A DNA stretch of 37,511 bases from Tessaracoccus bendigoensis DSM 12906 (GCF_900141915.1 NZ_FQZG01000041.1:1-37511), one strand, 5' to 3'. Shown: positions 11,742 to 19,977, numbered from the stretch's first letter. Translations and numbers: made by a program. Notes: a model not told the origin generated them from the sequence alone.

Positions 11742-11996
11742 TCAGCTGGCGAGATCCTGCTCGATCATCGACGCGATCCGTTCAACGGCGGCAGCGTTCT
11801 CGGAGGCGACGGTCACCTCCGCGCCCAACTCGGCACCCAGCGTCATGATGAGAAGGGACGAAGAGGCATCGACCGAGCTGCCTGCCCTGAACAGGGTGAT
11901 CTCATCCTCGTATTCGCAGGCCGCAGTCGCGATCATCGTCGCCGGGCGCGCGTGCAGCCCGATGCGCGAACCCACGAAGACGGTCCTGGTGGCCAT
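11742..11996 (-). CDS. ptsH: Phosphocarrier protein HPr
   Basis: The 84-residue protein is HPr, the histidine phosphocarrier of the phosphoenolpyruvate:sugar phosphotransferase system. The active-site segment IGLHARPA places the phosphorylated histidine at His15. The second conserved region, SSSLLIMTLGA, keeps a serine at position 46, the regulatory site used by HprK in Firmicutes. An HPr kinase is not generally expected in actinobacteria, so Ser46 may be unused. GAGGAG precedes the ATG by a normal distance. The gene stands alone, convergent with aspA (26-bp gap), without EI or EII genes nearby. Confidence 0.95.
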   Translation of the reverse strand: MATRTVFVGSRIGLHARPATMIATAACEYEDEITLFRAGSSVDASSSLLIMTLGAELGAEVTVASENAAAVERIASMIEQDLAS

Positions 11997-12094
11997 GGTG
12001 TGCTCCTCACTCGCCGTCGGGCTTCACTGCCCTGCGGCTCGACACCAGCATAGTCGCGGGATAAAGGCGTTCCGAAAACCGACGCTGGCCGCAG

Positions 12095-13081
12095 TCAGCG
12101 CGCGGGTCCTGTGGACTGGCGGATGACCAGATCTGGATGGAAGAGCATCTCGGTGGGGTCGGTCTCCAGCCCGCGTACCGAGGCCAGAAGCACGTCGATG
12201 GCGGCCTTGCACATGGCGGTGACAGGCTGCCGGACCGTGGTCAGCGCCGGGTCGGTGAACGCCATGAGGGGCGAATCGTCATAGCCGATCACGGAGAGGT
12301 CCCGCGGCACCCTGAGCCCGCGGACACGCGCCTCCCGGATGGCGCCGAGGGCCATGATGTCCGACCCGCAGACGATCGCGGTGTGCCCGGCGTCGAGCAG
12401 GCGGTTTGCGGCGGCCTGGCCACCCTCGACGCTGTAGATGGTCGAGACGACGCTGGCCGGGTCGAGCCCCTGCGCGAGGAACGCGTCGGTCTTGCGTCTG
12501 GTGGATTGGTAGCGCTGCTGCCCGACCGCCAGGCCGATTCGCGTGTGACCGAGGGAGCGCAGGTGGGCCACCGATGAGCTGATCGCCTCCGCATCGGAAG
12601 TGGAGAAGAAGGCTCCGTCGACCCGTTCGTCGTAGCCGTTGATGAATACCGCCGGTACCCCGGCTGCGATCAGGCGTTGATAGTGCTCGGGGGTGGCCAG
12701 CGTGTCGGCGAGGCTCCCCGAGACGGAGATCAGACCGGAGACCTCGATGCCAAGGAGCGTGTCGAGATACTGCTCTTCGGTCAGGCCGCCCGGCCCGGAT
12801 GAGCAGAGGAACATGTGCTGGCCGGCTGCGGCTAGTTGCAGCGAGAGCTCGTTTCCGAACGCCGCAAAGGTGGGGTTTCCCAGTTCGGGGACCATGACGG
12901 CGATCAGGTTGCCGTGGCCGCCCTGGTCCGGCGGCGGGCCGAGCGACTCCATCACCGCCATCACGCTTGCGCGGGTTGCCTCTGCGACGCCGGGCTTTCC
13001 GTTGAAGACGCGTGAAACCGTAGCGGTGGACACACCCGCGAGTTGGGCGATGTCAGACATTGTCAGGCGTCCGGGGGGCAC
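12095..13081 (-). CDS. LacI-family transcriptional regulator of the sugar ABC importer
   Basis: The 328-residue protein has an N-terminal LacI helix-turn-helix (TMSDIAQLAGVSTATVSRVF, about residues 7-26, then the GKPGV hinge entry) and a periplasmic-binding-protein-like effector domain (about 60-328). It should bind an operator and release it on binding a sugar. GTG 13081 is preferred over ATG 13060 because GAGGAGA lies a few bases upstream and family members usually have about six residues before the helix-turn-helix. It is divergent from the importer, and the TGCAAG-core repeats between them are likely operators. By position it probably represses the maltose-type operon and itself. Confidence 0.9.
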   Translation of the reverse strand: MPPGRLTMSDIAQLAGVSTATVSRVFNGKPGVAEATRASVMAVMESLGPPPDQGGHGNLIAVMVPELGNPTFAAFGNELSLQLAAAGQHMFLCSSGPGGLTEEQYLDTLLGIEVSGLISVSGSLADTLATPEHYQRLIAAGVPAVFINGYDERVDGAFFSTSDAEAISSSVAHLRSLGHTRIGLAVGQQRYQSTRRKTDAFLAQGLDPASVVSTIYSVEGGQAAANRLLDAGHTAIVCGSDIMALGAIREARVRGLRVPRDLSVIGYDDSPLMAFTDPALTTVRQPVTAMCKAAIDVLLASVRGLETDPTEMLFHPDLVIRQSTGPAR

Positions 13082-13124
13082 GGCGTCTCCTCTCCGATGA
13101 GTGCTGGCGGGTGGTGTCAGGCCA

Positions 13125-13165
13125 TGCTTGCAGACCGACGACCCCCGTTGCAAGCATTTTTGCAG
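13125..13165. promoter_or_regulatory. Putative upstream operator cluster of the LacI regulator
   Basis: TGCTTGC (13125-13131) and GCAAGCA (13150-13156) are a perfect 7-bp inverted repeat with an 18-bp spacer. The second half is also part of TGCAA-N6-TTGCA (13149-13164). These TTGCAAG-type half-sites match those in the proximal operator at 13283-13301 and lie just upstream of the regulator start, consistent with autoregulation. The remaining bases from 13166 to 13270 show no recognisable element. Confidence 0.5.
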
Positions 13166-13282
13166 AATGTGGTTCGTCTGTTGCGTTCCGAGTCAAAGTC
13201 GGGCTCTGGCTGGATGGTTGACTCGGGCGTTGTGGCTTGCGATCCGGCGCTGAAGCCACGTCGAGACGTTATAAAATTGTTG

Positions 13283-13301
13283 TGCAAGAAGCTTGCAAGA
13301 A
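13283..13301. promoter_or_regulatory. Putative LacI-type operator next to the importer promoter
   Basis: TGCAAG-AAG-CTTGCA (13283-13297) is a perfect 6-bp inverted repeat. The same stretch also holds TGCAAGAA twice, at 13283 and 13294, in direct repeat with an 11-bp period, one helical turn. It overlaps the proposed -35 box at 13293. This is the position expected for a repressor operator. Confidence 0.6.
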
Positions 13302-13320
13302 TGGTGGATCCAGTTACGAT
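13293..13320 (+). promoter_or_regulatory. Candidate promoter of the sugar importer operon
   Basis: TTGCAA (13293-13298) and TACGAT (13315-13320) are spaced by 16 bases and each match the sigma-70 consensus in four of six positions. The transcript would start near 13327 and carry the AAGGAGAAG ribosome-binding site at 13361. This is a candidate only. An AT-rich TATAAA at 13270 is the main alternative -10 box. Confidence 0.4.
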
Positions 13321-13372
13321 GAGGCTATCCGGGTTGGCACCGACGCGACCCGATCACACCAAGGAGAAGCAC

Positions 13373-14617
13373 ATGCGCAAGAGCCTCATTGCCGTTGCTG
13401 CAGCCGGGCTGACGTTGTCCCTGGCCGCGTGCAGTGGTGGCACCACCCCGGGCGCCACGAGCTCGCCCAGCGGCGATGTCAGCAGCCCGGCGGCCTCCGC
13501 GCCCGCCGGGTCCGGAACGGTGACCATCTGGGTCGACGAGACCCGGGTCGAAACCTTCAACACCATCGGTGAGGGTTTCACGGCGGCCACCGGCGTCACC
13601 CTCGACGTCGTGCAGAAGCCCACCGGCGACATCAAGACCGACTTCATCGCCCAGGCGCCGACCGGTGAAGGGCCAGACCTGATCGTCGGTGCACATGACT
13701 GGGTCGGGGATCTCCAGGCCAACGGTGTCATCGCGCCGGTCGAGCTGGGCGACAAGGTCAGCGGATTCAACGAACTCGCAATTCAGGGGTTCACCTACGA
13801 CGGGCAGCTGTTCGGCGTTCCCTACGCCATCGAGAACATCGCGCTTGTGCGCAACAACGGCATGGTCTCCGACACCCCCGCAACGTTCGACGAACTGATC
13901 GCGCAGGGCAAGGCCGTCGAAGGTGCGCAGTTCCCGATCGTCATCCAGCAGGGCGACGCGGGCGACGCCTACCACCTCTACCCGATTCAGACCTCGTTCG
14001 GGGCGCCGGTCTTCAAGACCGACGCGTCAGGCGCCTACACCGCCGAACTCGGCATGGGCGGTCCCGAGGGCCTCGCGTTCGCCAACTACCTGAAGAAGCT
14101 GGCCGACGAGAAGGTCGTCTCCGTCTCCCTCGGCGGCGATCAGGCCAAGCAGGCCTTCATCGACCAGAAGACGCCGTACATGATCACCGGCCCGTGGAAC
14201 ATCGCCGACTTCGAGGCCGCGGGGATCGACGTCTCCGTCCTGGCCGTCCCGTCGGCCGGTGGCCAGCCTTCCGCCCCGTTCCTCGGAGTCCAGGGCGTCT
14301 ACCTGTCGTCGCAGTCCGAGAATGCCCTGGTCGCCAACCAGTTCCTGGATTACATGGCCAGCAAGGAAGCACAGGACAAGCTGTACGAACTGGGCGGCCG
14401 CACCCCGGCCCTGACGGAGTCCGCAGACGCCGTCGACGACCCGATCCTCGCCGGTTTCGCCGAGGCAGGCAAGGAAGGCCAGCCGATGCCCGCGCTCCCC
14501 GAGATGGGCGCCGTTTGGACCTTCTGGGGTAGCGCGCAGGTGAGCATCATCACCGGGGCGGCCGCGCCTGAGGCGGCCTGGACCGAGATGATCGCCAACA
14601 TCGAATCGAAGTTCTGA
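13373..14617 (+). CDS. Sugar ABC transporter substrate-binding lipoprotein, maltose type
   Basis: The 414-residue protein is an extracellular solute-binding protein of family 1. The signal peptide ends in the lipobox LAAC, with lipidated Cys20, followed by a Ser/Ala/Gly/Pro-rich linker to about residue 45. The mature domain shows MalE-like landmarks: GPDLIVGAHDWVGDLQ, the FGVPYAIENIALVRN stretch and YMITGPWN. It should capture an oligosaccharide, probably maltose or maltodextrin, and deliver it to the permeases. AAGGAGAAG precedes the start. It is first in the importer operon and is followed by a strong stem-loop. The exact sugar cannot be proved from sequence. Confidence 0.9.
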   Translation: MRKSLIAVAAAGLTLSLAACSGGTTPGATSSPSGDVSSPAASAPAGSGTVTIWVDETRVETFNTIGEGFTAATGVTLDVVQKPTGDIKTDFIAQAPTGEGPDLIVGAHDWVGDLQANGVIAPVELGDKVSGFNELAIQGFTYDGQLFGVPYAIENIALVRNNGMVSDTPATFDELIAQGKAVEGAQFPIVIQQGDAGDAYHLYPIQTSFGAPVFKTDASGAYTAELGMGGPEGLAFANYLKKLADEKVVSVSLGGDQAKQAFIDQKTPYMITGPWNIADFEAAGIDVSVLAVPSAGGQPSAPFLGVQGVYLSSQSENALVANQFLDYMASKEAQDKLYELGGRTPALTESADAVDDPILAGFAEAGKEGQPMPALPEMGAVWTFWGSAQVSIITGAAAPEAAWTEMIANIESKF

Positions 14618-14643
14618 CCAAACGGTCGAACCCTGTCTAGTCT

Positions 14644-14673
14644 GGGGGCCGGGGCTTGGGGGTCCCGGCCCCC
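14644..14673 (+). terminator. Strong intra-operon stem-loop between binding-protein and permease genes
   Basis: GGGGGCCGGG (14644-14653) pairs perfectly with CCCGGCCCCC (14664-14673) across a 10-base loop. No run of T follows, so it is more likely a partial terminator or 3' mRNA stabiliser than a full stop. It lies 26 bases after the binding-protein stop codon and 30 before the permease start. It would help produce more binding protein than permease. Confidence 0.6.
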
Positions 14674-14703
14674 GGTCATCGCATTGGAGCGAAGGAATGA
14701 CTT

Positions 14704-16278
14704 GTGAGCAGCACCTCAACTGAGACGCCGAGACGCGTCTCTCACGCGCGGGACTTCACCCGCCCGGGCTTCTACGTGAAGCTCGTCCTGATGATGCTGG
14801 TGAATGCCTTCGGGCTCTACGGCATCATGGCCTCGTTCGGGCAGGAGAAGTGGGCCTTGCTCGCCTTCCTTGCCGTGACCCTCGTCGTGGTCGACTTCGT
14901 GTACTTCTCGAAGCGCGCGATCCCCGCCAAGTACCTGCTTCCCGGTCTGATCTTCCTGATCCTGTTCCAGGTCTACGTGATGGCCAACACGGCCTACGTG
15001 GCCTTCACGAACTACGGCGACGGGCACAACGACGCCAAGGGGCCGGCGATCACCCAGATCATGAAGACGGCCGACCGCCGCGTCGAGGGAACCTCCACCT
15101 TCCCGGTGACCGTGCTCGACCGCAACGGCGAGATCGCGTTTGCCATCGTCGAGGACGGCGAGCCCAGGATCGGTGACGCGGAGACCCCGCTCGAGTCGGC
15201 CGGGAACGCCGTGGTCGACGGCGAGCGTGTCGTCGAGGTGCCCGGCGCCGACGTGCTGAACCTCGGCCAGATTCAGCAGCGGCAGAAGGAGGTCCTCGAC
15301 CTCCGAGTGTCGATGACAGACGACCCCAACGATGGATGGCTGCGGACGGACAACGCGACCATGGCCTTCGTCGCCAAGTCACTGCTCACCTACGATGCCC
15401 AGGCCGACACTTTCACCAACCAGGACGGCAAGGTGTTCCATGCCGACGGCGAGCGCGGGCTGTTCGTCGCGGAGGACGGCTCGACGCTGACTCCCGGCTG
15501 GAAGGTGGTCGTCGGGTTCGAGAACTTCCAGAGAATGTTCACGGACTCCCGGCTGAGTGGGCCATTCATGAGTTCCCTGGTGTGGACCTTCGCGTTCGCG
15601 ATCCTTTCGGTACTGACGACCTTCGCGCTCGGGCTGATCCTCGCGGTGGTGTTCAACGACCCCCGGGTGAAGGGGCGCACGTTCTACAGGGCCATGTTCA
15701 TCCTGCCGTACGCGTTCCCCGGATTCCTCGCGGCCCTGGTCTGGCGAGGCCTGCTGAACCGGGACTTCGGGTTCATCAACCAGGTTCTCCTGGGAGGGGT
15801 CGACGTCAACTGGCTGGGGGACGGGAACTTAGCGAAACTGTCGATCATCCTGGTCAACCTCTGGCTCGGGTTCCCATACATGTTCCTGGTCACCACGGGT
15901 GCGCTCCAATCGATCCCCGGTGAGCTGACGGAGGCCGCCGTGGTGGACGGCGCCGGGCCACTCAGGCGCTTCTTCTCGATTACGCTGCCGTTGCTGCTCG
16001 TCTCCGTCGCGCCGTTGCTGATCTCCAGCTTCGCCTTCAACTTCAACAACTTCTCGCTGATCTTCATGCTCACCGGCGGCGGACCCAACTATCCGGGCAC
16101 GCCTGCTCCTATCGGTGAGACCGACATCCTGATCTCAATGGTCTACGCCATCGCCTTCGAGGGTGGCAACAAGCAGTACGGGCTCGCCGCCGCGATGTCC
16201 ATCACGATCTTCTTCGTGGTCGGCCTCGTGTCGTGGCTGGGCTTCCGCCAGACGCGCAAGCTAGAGGAGATCATGTAA
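14704..16278 (+). CDS. Sugar ABC transporter permease, MalF type
   Basis: The 524-residue permease resembles MalF in length and design. Hydrophobic segments near residues 25-50, 55-70 and 77-100 are followed by a large extracytoplasmic domain (about 100-275), equivalent to the MalF P2 loop that contacts the binding protein. The transmembrane core then follows. The EAA loop EAAVVDGAGPLRRFFSITLP, which docks onto the ATPase, is intact. The GTG start at 14704 follows GAAGGA. The stop codon TAA overlaps the next start by one base (TAATG), so the two permeases are translationally coupled. It forms the heterodimeric channel with the MalG-like protein. Confidence 0.92.
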   Translation: MSSTSTETPRRVSHARDFTRPGFYVKLVLMMLVNAFGLYGIMASFGQEKWALLAFLAVTLVVVDFVYFSKRAIPAKYLLPGLIFLILFQVYVMANTAYVAFTNYGDGHNDAKGPAITQIMKTADRRVEGTSTFPVTVLDRNGEIAFAIVEDGEPRIGDAETPLESAGNAVVDGERVVEVPGADVLNLGQIQQRQKEVLDLRVSMTDDPNDGWLRTDNATMAFVAKSLLTYDAQADTFTNQDGKVFHADGERGLFVAEDGSTLTPGWKVVVGFENFQRMFTDSRLSGPFMSSLVWTFAFAILSVLTTFALGLILAVVFNDPRVKGRTFYRAMFILPYAFPGFLAALVWRGLLNRDFGFINQVLLGGVDVNWLGDGNLAKLSIILVNLWLGFPYMFLVTTGALQSIPGELTEAAVVDGAGPLRRFFSITLPLLLVSVAPLLISSFAFNFNNFSLIFMLTGGGPNYPGTPAPIGETDILISMVYAIAFEGGNKQYGLAAAMSITIFFVVGLVSWLGFRQTRKLEEIM

Positions 16279-17165
16279 TGACCGCCAAACTGGCAAATGG
16301 TGACAACGACGTGCGGCTGCGCGGGGGCCGCTGGTGGGCGCAGGTCGGGTGGAAGCATGTCTTCGCCCTACTGATGATCGTCTACTGCGTCTTCCCGTTG
16401 CTCTACGTCCTCTCAGCCTCGCTGAACCCGACCGGAACGCTGACCGGCTCGGTGAACCTGTTCAGCGCCTTCACCGCAGATCATTACGCGGAACTGATGG
16501 CCAGCGACTTCCCCAAGTGGATGCTCAACTCGTTCATCGTGAGCACGAGCACCGCCGTCGGCACCGTCGTGATGGCTGCGGCCGCGGCCTATGCCTTCAG
16601 CCGGTTCCGGTTCAAGGGCCGTCGCGGCGGGCTTACCGCCCTGCTGATCATCCAGATGTTCCCGCAGATGCTCGCGTTCGTGGCGATCTTCCTGCTGGTG
16701 CTGACGCTCGGCAAGGTGTTCCCGTTCCTCGGCATCGGGTCCAACATCACCCTGATCTGCGTCTATCTAGGTGGCGCGCTGGGGGCGAACACGTTCCTGA
16801 TGTACGGGTTCTTCAACACCATCCCCATGGAGATCGACGAGGCCGCCCAGATCGACGGCGCCACGCACGCCCAGATCTTCTGGGGCATCGTGATGCGGCT
16901 GGTTACGCCGATCCTCGCGGTCGTCGGCCTCCTGAGTTTCGTCGGCTCCTACGGGGAGTTCATCCTGGCGCGGATCATCCTGGCAAGGCCCGAGAACTAC
17001 ACGCTGGCGGTTGGCCTCTACGTGTGGGGCTCGGATGAACGCAACGCGCCATGGGCGCTGTTCGCCGCCGGTGCCGTGGTGGCGGCGATCCCGATCATCC
17101 TGCTGTTCATGTACCTGCAGAAGTACATCGTCTCCGGGCTCACCGCGGGGGGCGTCAAGGGGTAG
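16278..17165 (+). CDS. Sugar ABC transporter permease, MalG type
   Basis: The 295-residue protein is the MalG-like partner permease with six predicted membrane spans and the EAA loop DEAAQIDGATHAQIFWGIVM. The C-terminus (LQKYIVSGLTAGGVKG) is the conserved MalG tail, which in the E. coli maltose system contacts the ATPase. The start at 16278 shares one base with the MalF stop. No ATPase gene follows, so the importer presumably uses a shared MsiK/MalK-type ATPase encoded elsewhere, as is common in actinobacteria. The operon ends at a hairpin. Confidence 0.93.
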   Translation: MTAKLANGDNDVRLRGGRWWAQVGWKHVFALLMIVYCVFPLLYVLSASLNPTGTLTGSVNLFSAFTADHYAELMASDFPKWMLNSFIVSTSTAVGTVVMAAAAAYAFSRFRFKGRRGGLTALLIIQMFPQMLAFVAIFLLVLTLGKVFPFLGIGSNITLICVYLGGALGANTFLMYGFFNTIPMEIDEAAQIDGATHAQIFWGIVMRLVTPILAVVGLLSFVGSYGEFILARIILARPENYTLAVGLYVWGSDERNAPWALFAAGAVVAAIPIILLFMYLQKYIVSGLTAGGVKG

Positions 17166-17166
17166 T

Positions 17167-17217
17167 CGAGTCTCACCGAAGCCAACGGATTCATGCGGGT
17201 TGGTCTCGGTCGACTCG
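17167..17217. terminator. Imperfect long inverted repeat between convergent genes
   Basis: CGAGTCTCACCGAAGCCAAC (17167-17186) is nearly complementary to the arm at 17199-17217 (GTTGG...CGACTCG), with a 12-base loop and two or three interruptions. It begins just after the MalG-like stop and lies in the gap before the convergent regulator's end. It probably acts as a bidirectional terminator, although no T-run is present. Confidence 0.5.
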
Positions 17218-17278
17218 TTGGAACACTGCGAACGCGCCGTCCCTCACGGGGCACACCTGCCGCCCGCCGGTCTCCGAG

Positions 17279-17935
17279 TCAGGCCGTCCGGGCGGCAGGC
17301 ACGTGCTCGGTGAAGGTCGCTCGGCACACGACCGGGCCGACTTCGAGGTCGTCGGTGACCAGGTCGGAGCCGCTCTGGGCCAGGTAGCCATCCAGGAATC
17401 CCTTGTGCATCGCGCACACCAGCGGCAGCTGCTCAGGCGTGACCATGGTTCGGAACGGACAGCGCGTGAAGCTCAGTTCGCCGTCCTCGTGTGTCGTGCC
17501 GAAGCCACGCTCACCGAGATGGACGGCGAGCCCGCCGAGATCCGGGTCGGGCTCTTCCTCCTGAGACGCCACCGCGCTGCCCCAAGAGCGACCCGCCTGC
17601 TCGGAGAGCGGGAACGCGTCCCTGGCCGGTTCGACAAACGATGAGATCAGGACCTGAACCAGTTCGGTCAGGTGCAGGTTGCCGATGGTCGGGGCTTCAC
17701 TGGTCGCGGTGAACACCAACGGGGGGCGACCCTGGCTGCCGGTCGCGCCCACCTCTCGTCTGGCGAAACCTGACTCGACGAGCGCATCCAGATGAAAGCG
17801 CGCGGAGTTCTTGTGCAGGCCGAGTTCCTCGGCAACGTCGATGACGGAACGCGGTTCTGTTGCGGCCTGAAGAAACGCCAGCACTCGTGTCCGAGTGGGC
17901 CCCAAGCCGTGCGGGGTGCTGGTCATACTTGACAT
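17279..17935 (-). CDS. HTH regulator with C-terminal Cys/His motif, divergent from moaA
   Basis: The 218-residue protein has a winged helix-turn-helix at about residues 15-78 (SVIDVAEELGLHKNSARFHL, wing GSQGRPPLVF). Its C-terminal domain carries Cys159 (RCPF), Cys174 and His177 (VCAMHKGFLDG) and Cys204 (VVCRATF). Such spacing recalls ArsR/SufR-like regulators in which cysteines bind an Fe-S cluster or metal. The gene is divergent from moaA with only 61 bp between starts, so it is placed to control the moa-nar genes, perhaps in response to NO, redox or Fe-S status. That role is inference. Start 17935 has GGTGA four bases upstream; ATG 17926 is an alternative. Confidence 0.8.
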   Translation of the reverse strand: MSSMTSTPHGLGPTRTRVLAFLQAATEPRSVIDVAEELGLHKNSARFHLDALVESGFARREVGATGSQGRPPLVFTATSEAPTIGNLHLTELVQVLISSFVEPARDAFPLSEQAGRSWGSAVASQEEEPDPDLGGLAVHLGERGFGTTHEDGELSFTRCPFRTMVTPEQLPLVCAMHKGFLDGYLAQSGSDLVTDDLEVGPVVCRATFTEHVPAARTA

Positions 17936-17983
17936 TGTGTCACCGGCCGAGGATCGTGCCTGCCCCGGGGTGGCGCAGACGGG

Positions 17984-17989
17984 TAGGGT
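17984..17989 (+). promoter_or_regulatory. Leaderless-type -10 box of moaA (TAGGGT)
   Basis: TAGGGT lies seven bases before the GTG at 17997. The identical box and spacing recur before the Mop-like gene at 33660, also in the molybdenum set. The box lies in the 61-bp region shared with the divergent regulator. Confidence 0.5.
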
Positions 17990-17996
17990 GGTCACT

Positions 17997-19016
17997 GTGC
18001 AGTTTACCCAATTGGTTGATGCTTATGGGAGGGTCGCCTCCGACCTGCGCGTCTCCCTGACCGATCGGTGCAACCTGCGCTGCACCTACTGCATGCCCGC
18101 AGACGGGCTGAAGTGGCTCGCGACTGAAGAGACCCTCACGGATGCGGAGGTCCTTCGAGTCGTCCGCATCGCGGTCGAAAGCCTCGGAGTCACCCGCATC
18201 AGATTCACCGGCGGAGAACCACTGCTGCGACCCGGCCTCGAGGGGATCGTCGCCGGAGCCGCGACCCTGCAGGGCCGACACGGGCGGCCCGAGTTGGCGC
18301 TCACCACCAACGCGCTGGGGCTCGACAAGCGGATCGACGCCCTCGCTGCCGCGGGGCTCGACCGCGTCAACATCTCCCTCGATTCGCTGGACCCGGTGAG
18401 GTATGCGCGACTCGCTCGGCGTGACCGGCTCGCCGATGTGCTCAAGAGCATCCGTGCCGTCGAGGCGGCGGGTCTCAGGCCCATCAAGGTCAACTCGGTC
18501 ATCATGCGCGGCCAGAACGAGTGTGACGTCGTGGCGCTTGCGCAGTTCTGTCTGGAACGCGGCTACGAGCTGCGTTTCATCGAGCAGATGCCGCTCGGTC
18601 CGAAGGGTGAGTGGGACCGCTCGCTCATGGTGACGGCGACCGAGATCCTCGACCAACTCCGGGGCCGCTACCGGTTGAGCGCCCTGGAGGAGCCGAGGGG
18701 GGCGGCTCCCGCAGAGCTTTGGGCGGTCGCCCCGGATGAGAACCAACCAGGCGGACGGGTCGGTGTCATCGCCTCGGTGACGAACCCGTTCTGCGGAGCC
18801 TGCGACCGCACCCGCATCACGTCGGATGGTCAGGTGCGCACCTGCCTGTTCTCCCAGCGCGAGACCGATCTGAGGACGGTGCTGCGCTCCGGCGGCAGCG
18901 ACGACGACCTGGTGGCCGCCTGGGTAGGCGCCCATCGAGGCAAGGCCAAGGCGCACGGGATCGACGAGGCCGGGTTCGTCCAACCGACCCGTACCATGAG
19001 CGCCATCGGTGGCTGA
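17997..19016 (+). CDS. moaA: GTP 3',8-cyclase MoaA
   Basis: The 339-residue radical SAM enzyme, with MoaC, catalyses the first step of molybdenum cofactor synthesis: GTP to cyclic pyranopterin monophosphate. The N-terminal cluster motif is CNLRCTYC (Cys25, Cys29, Cys32). The second [4Fe-4S] site is in NPFCGACDRTR with a further cysteine in RTCLFS. The C-terminal double glycine (SAIGG) needed for activity is present. FTGGEPLLR is the SAM-contacting motif. GTG 17997 is chosen because TAGGGT lies seven bases upstream; GTG 17988 is also in frame. It is the first gene of moaA-moaD-mobA. Confidence 0.97.
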   Translation: MQFTQLVDAYGRVASDLRVSLTDRCNLRCTYCMPADGLKWLATEETLTDAEVLRVVRIAVESLGVTRIRFTGGEPLLRPGLEGIVAGAATLQGRHGRPELALTTNALGLDKRIDALAAAGLDRVNISLDSLDPVRYARLARRDRLADVLKSIRAVEAAGLRPIKVNSVIMRGQNECDVVALAQFCLERGYELRFIEQMPLGPKGEWDRSLMVTATEILDQLRGRYRLSALEEPRGAAPAELWAVAPDENQPGGRVGVIASVTNPFCGACDRTRITSDGQVRTCLFSQRETDLRTVLRSGGSDDDLVAAWVGAHRGKAKAHGIDEAGFVQPTRTMSAIGG

Positions 19017-19040
19017 CAGATCGAAATGAGAGGAAGCTGG

Positions 19041-19280
19041 ATGAGGGTCAGATTCTTTGCTGGAGCGGCCGAGGCCGCCGGCGTCGATGAACTCGTTGTG
19101 GCCGATGCAGGGCAGACGGGTCACGACCTCGTCACGGTGCTGGCGGAGGGGAACCAACGGCTCGGGGAGGTGCTCCGGGTGAGTTCCCTGCTGGCAGACG
19201 GCGCCCGCGTGGCCGACCTTTCCGCCCCGCTCGGGGTGGTCGATCGGGTCGATGTACTTCCCCCGTTCGCGGGAGGGTAG
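19041..19280 (+). CDS. moaD: Molybdopterin synthase small subunit MoaD
   Basis: The 79-residue ubiquitin-like protein ends in PPFAGG. The terminal Gly-Gly is adenylated by a MoeB-type enzyme and converted to the thiocarboxylate that donates sulfur to the pterin. MRVRFFAGAAEAAG is a typical MoaD opening. ATG 19041 is selected over the upstream ATG at 19026 because AGAGGAAG lies at good spacing before it. Its partner MoaE is encoded about 10 kb downstream, after the nar genes, rather than next to it. Confidence 0.93.
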   Translation: MRVRFFAGAAEAAGVDELVVADAGQTGHDLVTVLAEGNQRLGEVLRVSSLLADGARVADLSAPLGVVDRVDVLPPFAGG

Positions 19281-19282
19281 CG

Positions 19283-19849
19283 GTGGCGCGGGCCTGGGGC
19301 ATCCTGCTCGGCGGTGGACGGTCGGCCCGGATGGGCCACGACAAACTCGCCCTCACCCGTGACGGTCAGACCCTCGCCGCCATCGGGGTGACGGCGCTGC
19401 TCGGCGTCGCCGAACACGTGGTGGTCTCCTCGCCCGAGCGGTCGGAGCTCGTCTCGCGTCGCGTCAGCTTCGCGTTGGAGGATCCGCCGTTCGGGGGGCC
19501 CGTCGCTGGGATCGCGGCGGCCCTCGACGTGTTGGCCGAAGCGGACGCGGATGACGACCTCTATCTACTGGCGGGCGATCTAGCCAGCCCCGAGCGGGTG
19601 GTCGCAACCCTCGCCGGAGCTCCGCGCGGTGTCGACGGGACAGTTCTCCTCGACCACGAAGGGTGGCCCCAGTATCTGGCAGGCAGATACCGGCTCGGCT
19701 CGCTGCGCTCGGCGCTGGGTGGTGAGGTGCGGGACCGTTCTGTACGCAGCGTCTTCGGGGCGCTCGACCTGGCCTCGGTGCAGGCGGCCGAGAGTGTAAC
19801 GGCCGACGTCGACACCCCGGCCCAGGCCAGGGGCGCCGGGCTGCTCTGA
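19283..19849 (+). CDS. mobA: Molybdenum cofactor guanylyltransferase MobA
   Basis: The 188-residue nucleotidyltransferase transfers GMP from GTP to molybdopterin to make the bis-MGD cofactor that NarG needs. The nucleotide-binding motif LLGGGRSARMGHDKLAL (residues 8-24) is clear, and EDPPFGGPVAGI matches the family. LLAGDLASP corresponds to the metal-binding DMP region, with a less usual sequence. GTG 19283 follows GGGAGGG and lies two bases after the moaD stop. It is the last gene of this short operon and directly precedes the narG promoter region. Confidence 0.92.
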   Translation: MARAWGILLGGGRSARMGHDKLALTRDGQTLAAIGVTALLGVAEHVVVSSPERSELVSRRVSFALEDPPFGGPVAGIAAALDVLAEADADDDLYLLAGDLASPERVVATLAGAPRGVDGTVLLDHEGWPQYLAGRYRLGSLRSALGGEVRDRSVRSVFGALDLASVQAAESVTADVDTPAQARGAGLL

Positions 19850-19921
19850 GGGGCGACGGCGACGACACGCGGGCTTTAACGTTCACATTCGCGGTCTGAC
19901 AAGCGAGATTGTGCCAAATAG

Positions 19922-19938
19922 TTGGTTTATTCCAAGTT
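19922..19938 (+). promoter_or_regulatory. Putative regulatory motif in the narG leader
   Basis: TTGGTTTATTCCAAGTT contains an inverted repeat TTGG-N6-CCAA (19922-19935). Almost the same sequence occurs in the narK leader at 26825-26840. It lies 40-56 bases before the narG start and downstream of a CTGACA box at 19896 that could serve as a -35. The bound protein is unknown. Confidence 0.45.
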
Positions 19939-19977
19939 AATCTGACAAAACGTAGTAAACCTGAAAAGCTTGGCCCC

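Noticed and set aside
11742..11996. PTS operon
   Set aside because: Only HPr is present. No EI, EII or fructose genes flank it.
19922..19935. FNR or CRP/GlxR site upstream of narG
   Set aside because: TTGG-N6-CCAA does not match TTGAT-N4-ATCAA or TGTGA-N6-TCACA. I report it as a motif of unknown binding protein instead.
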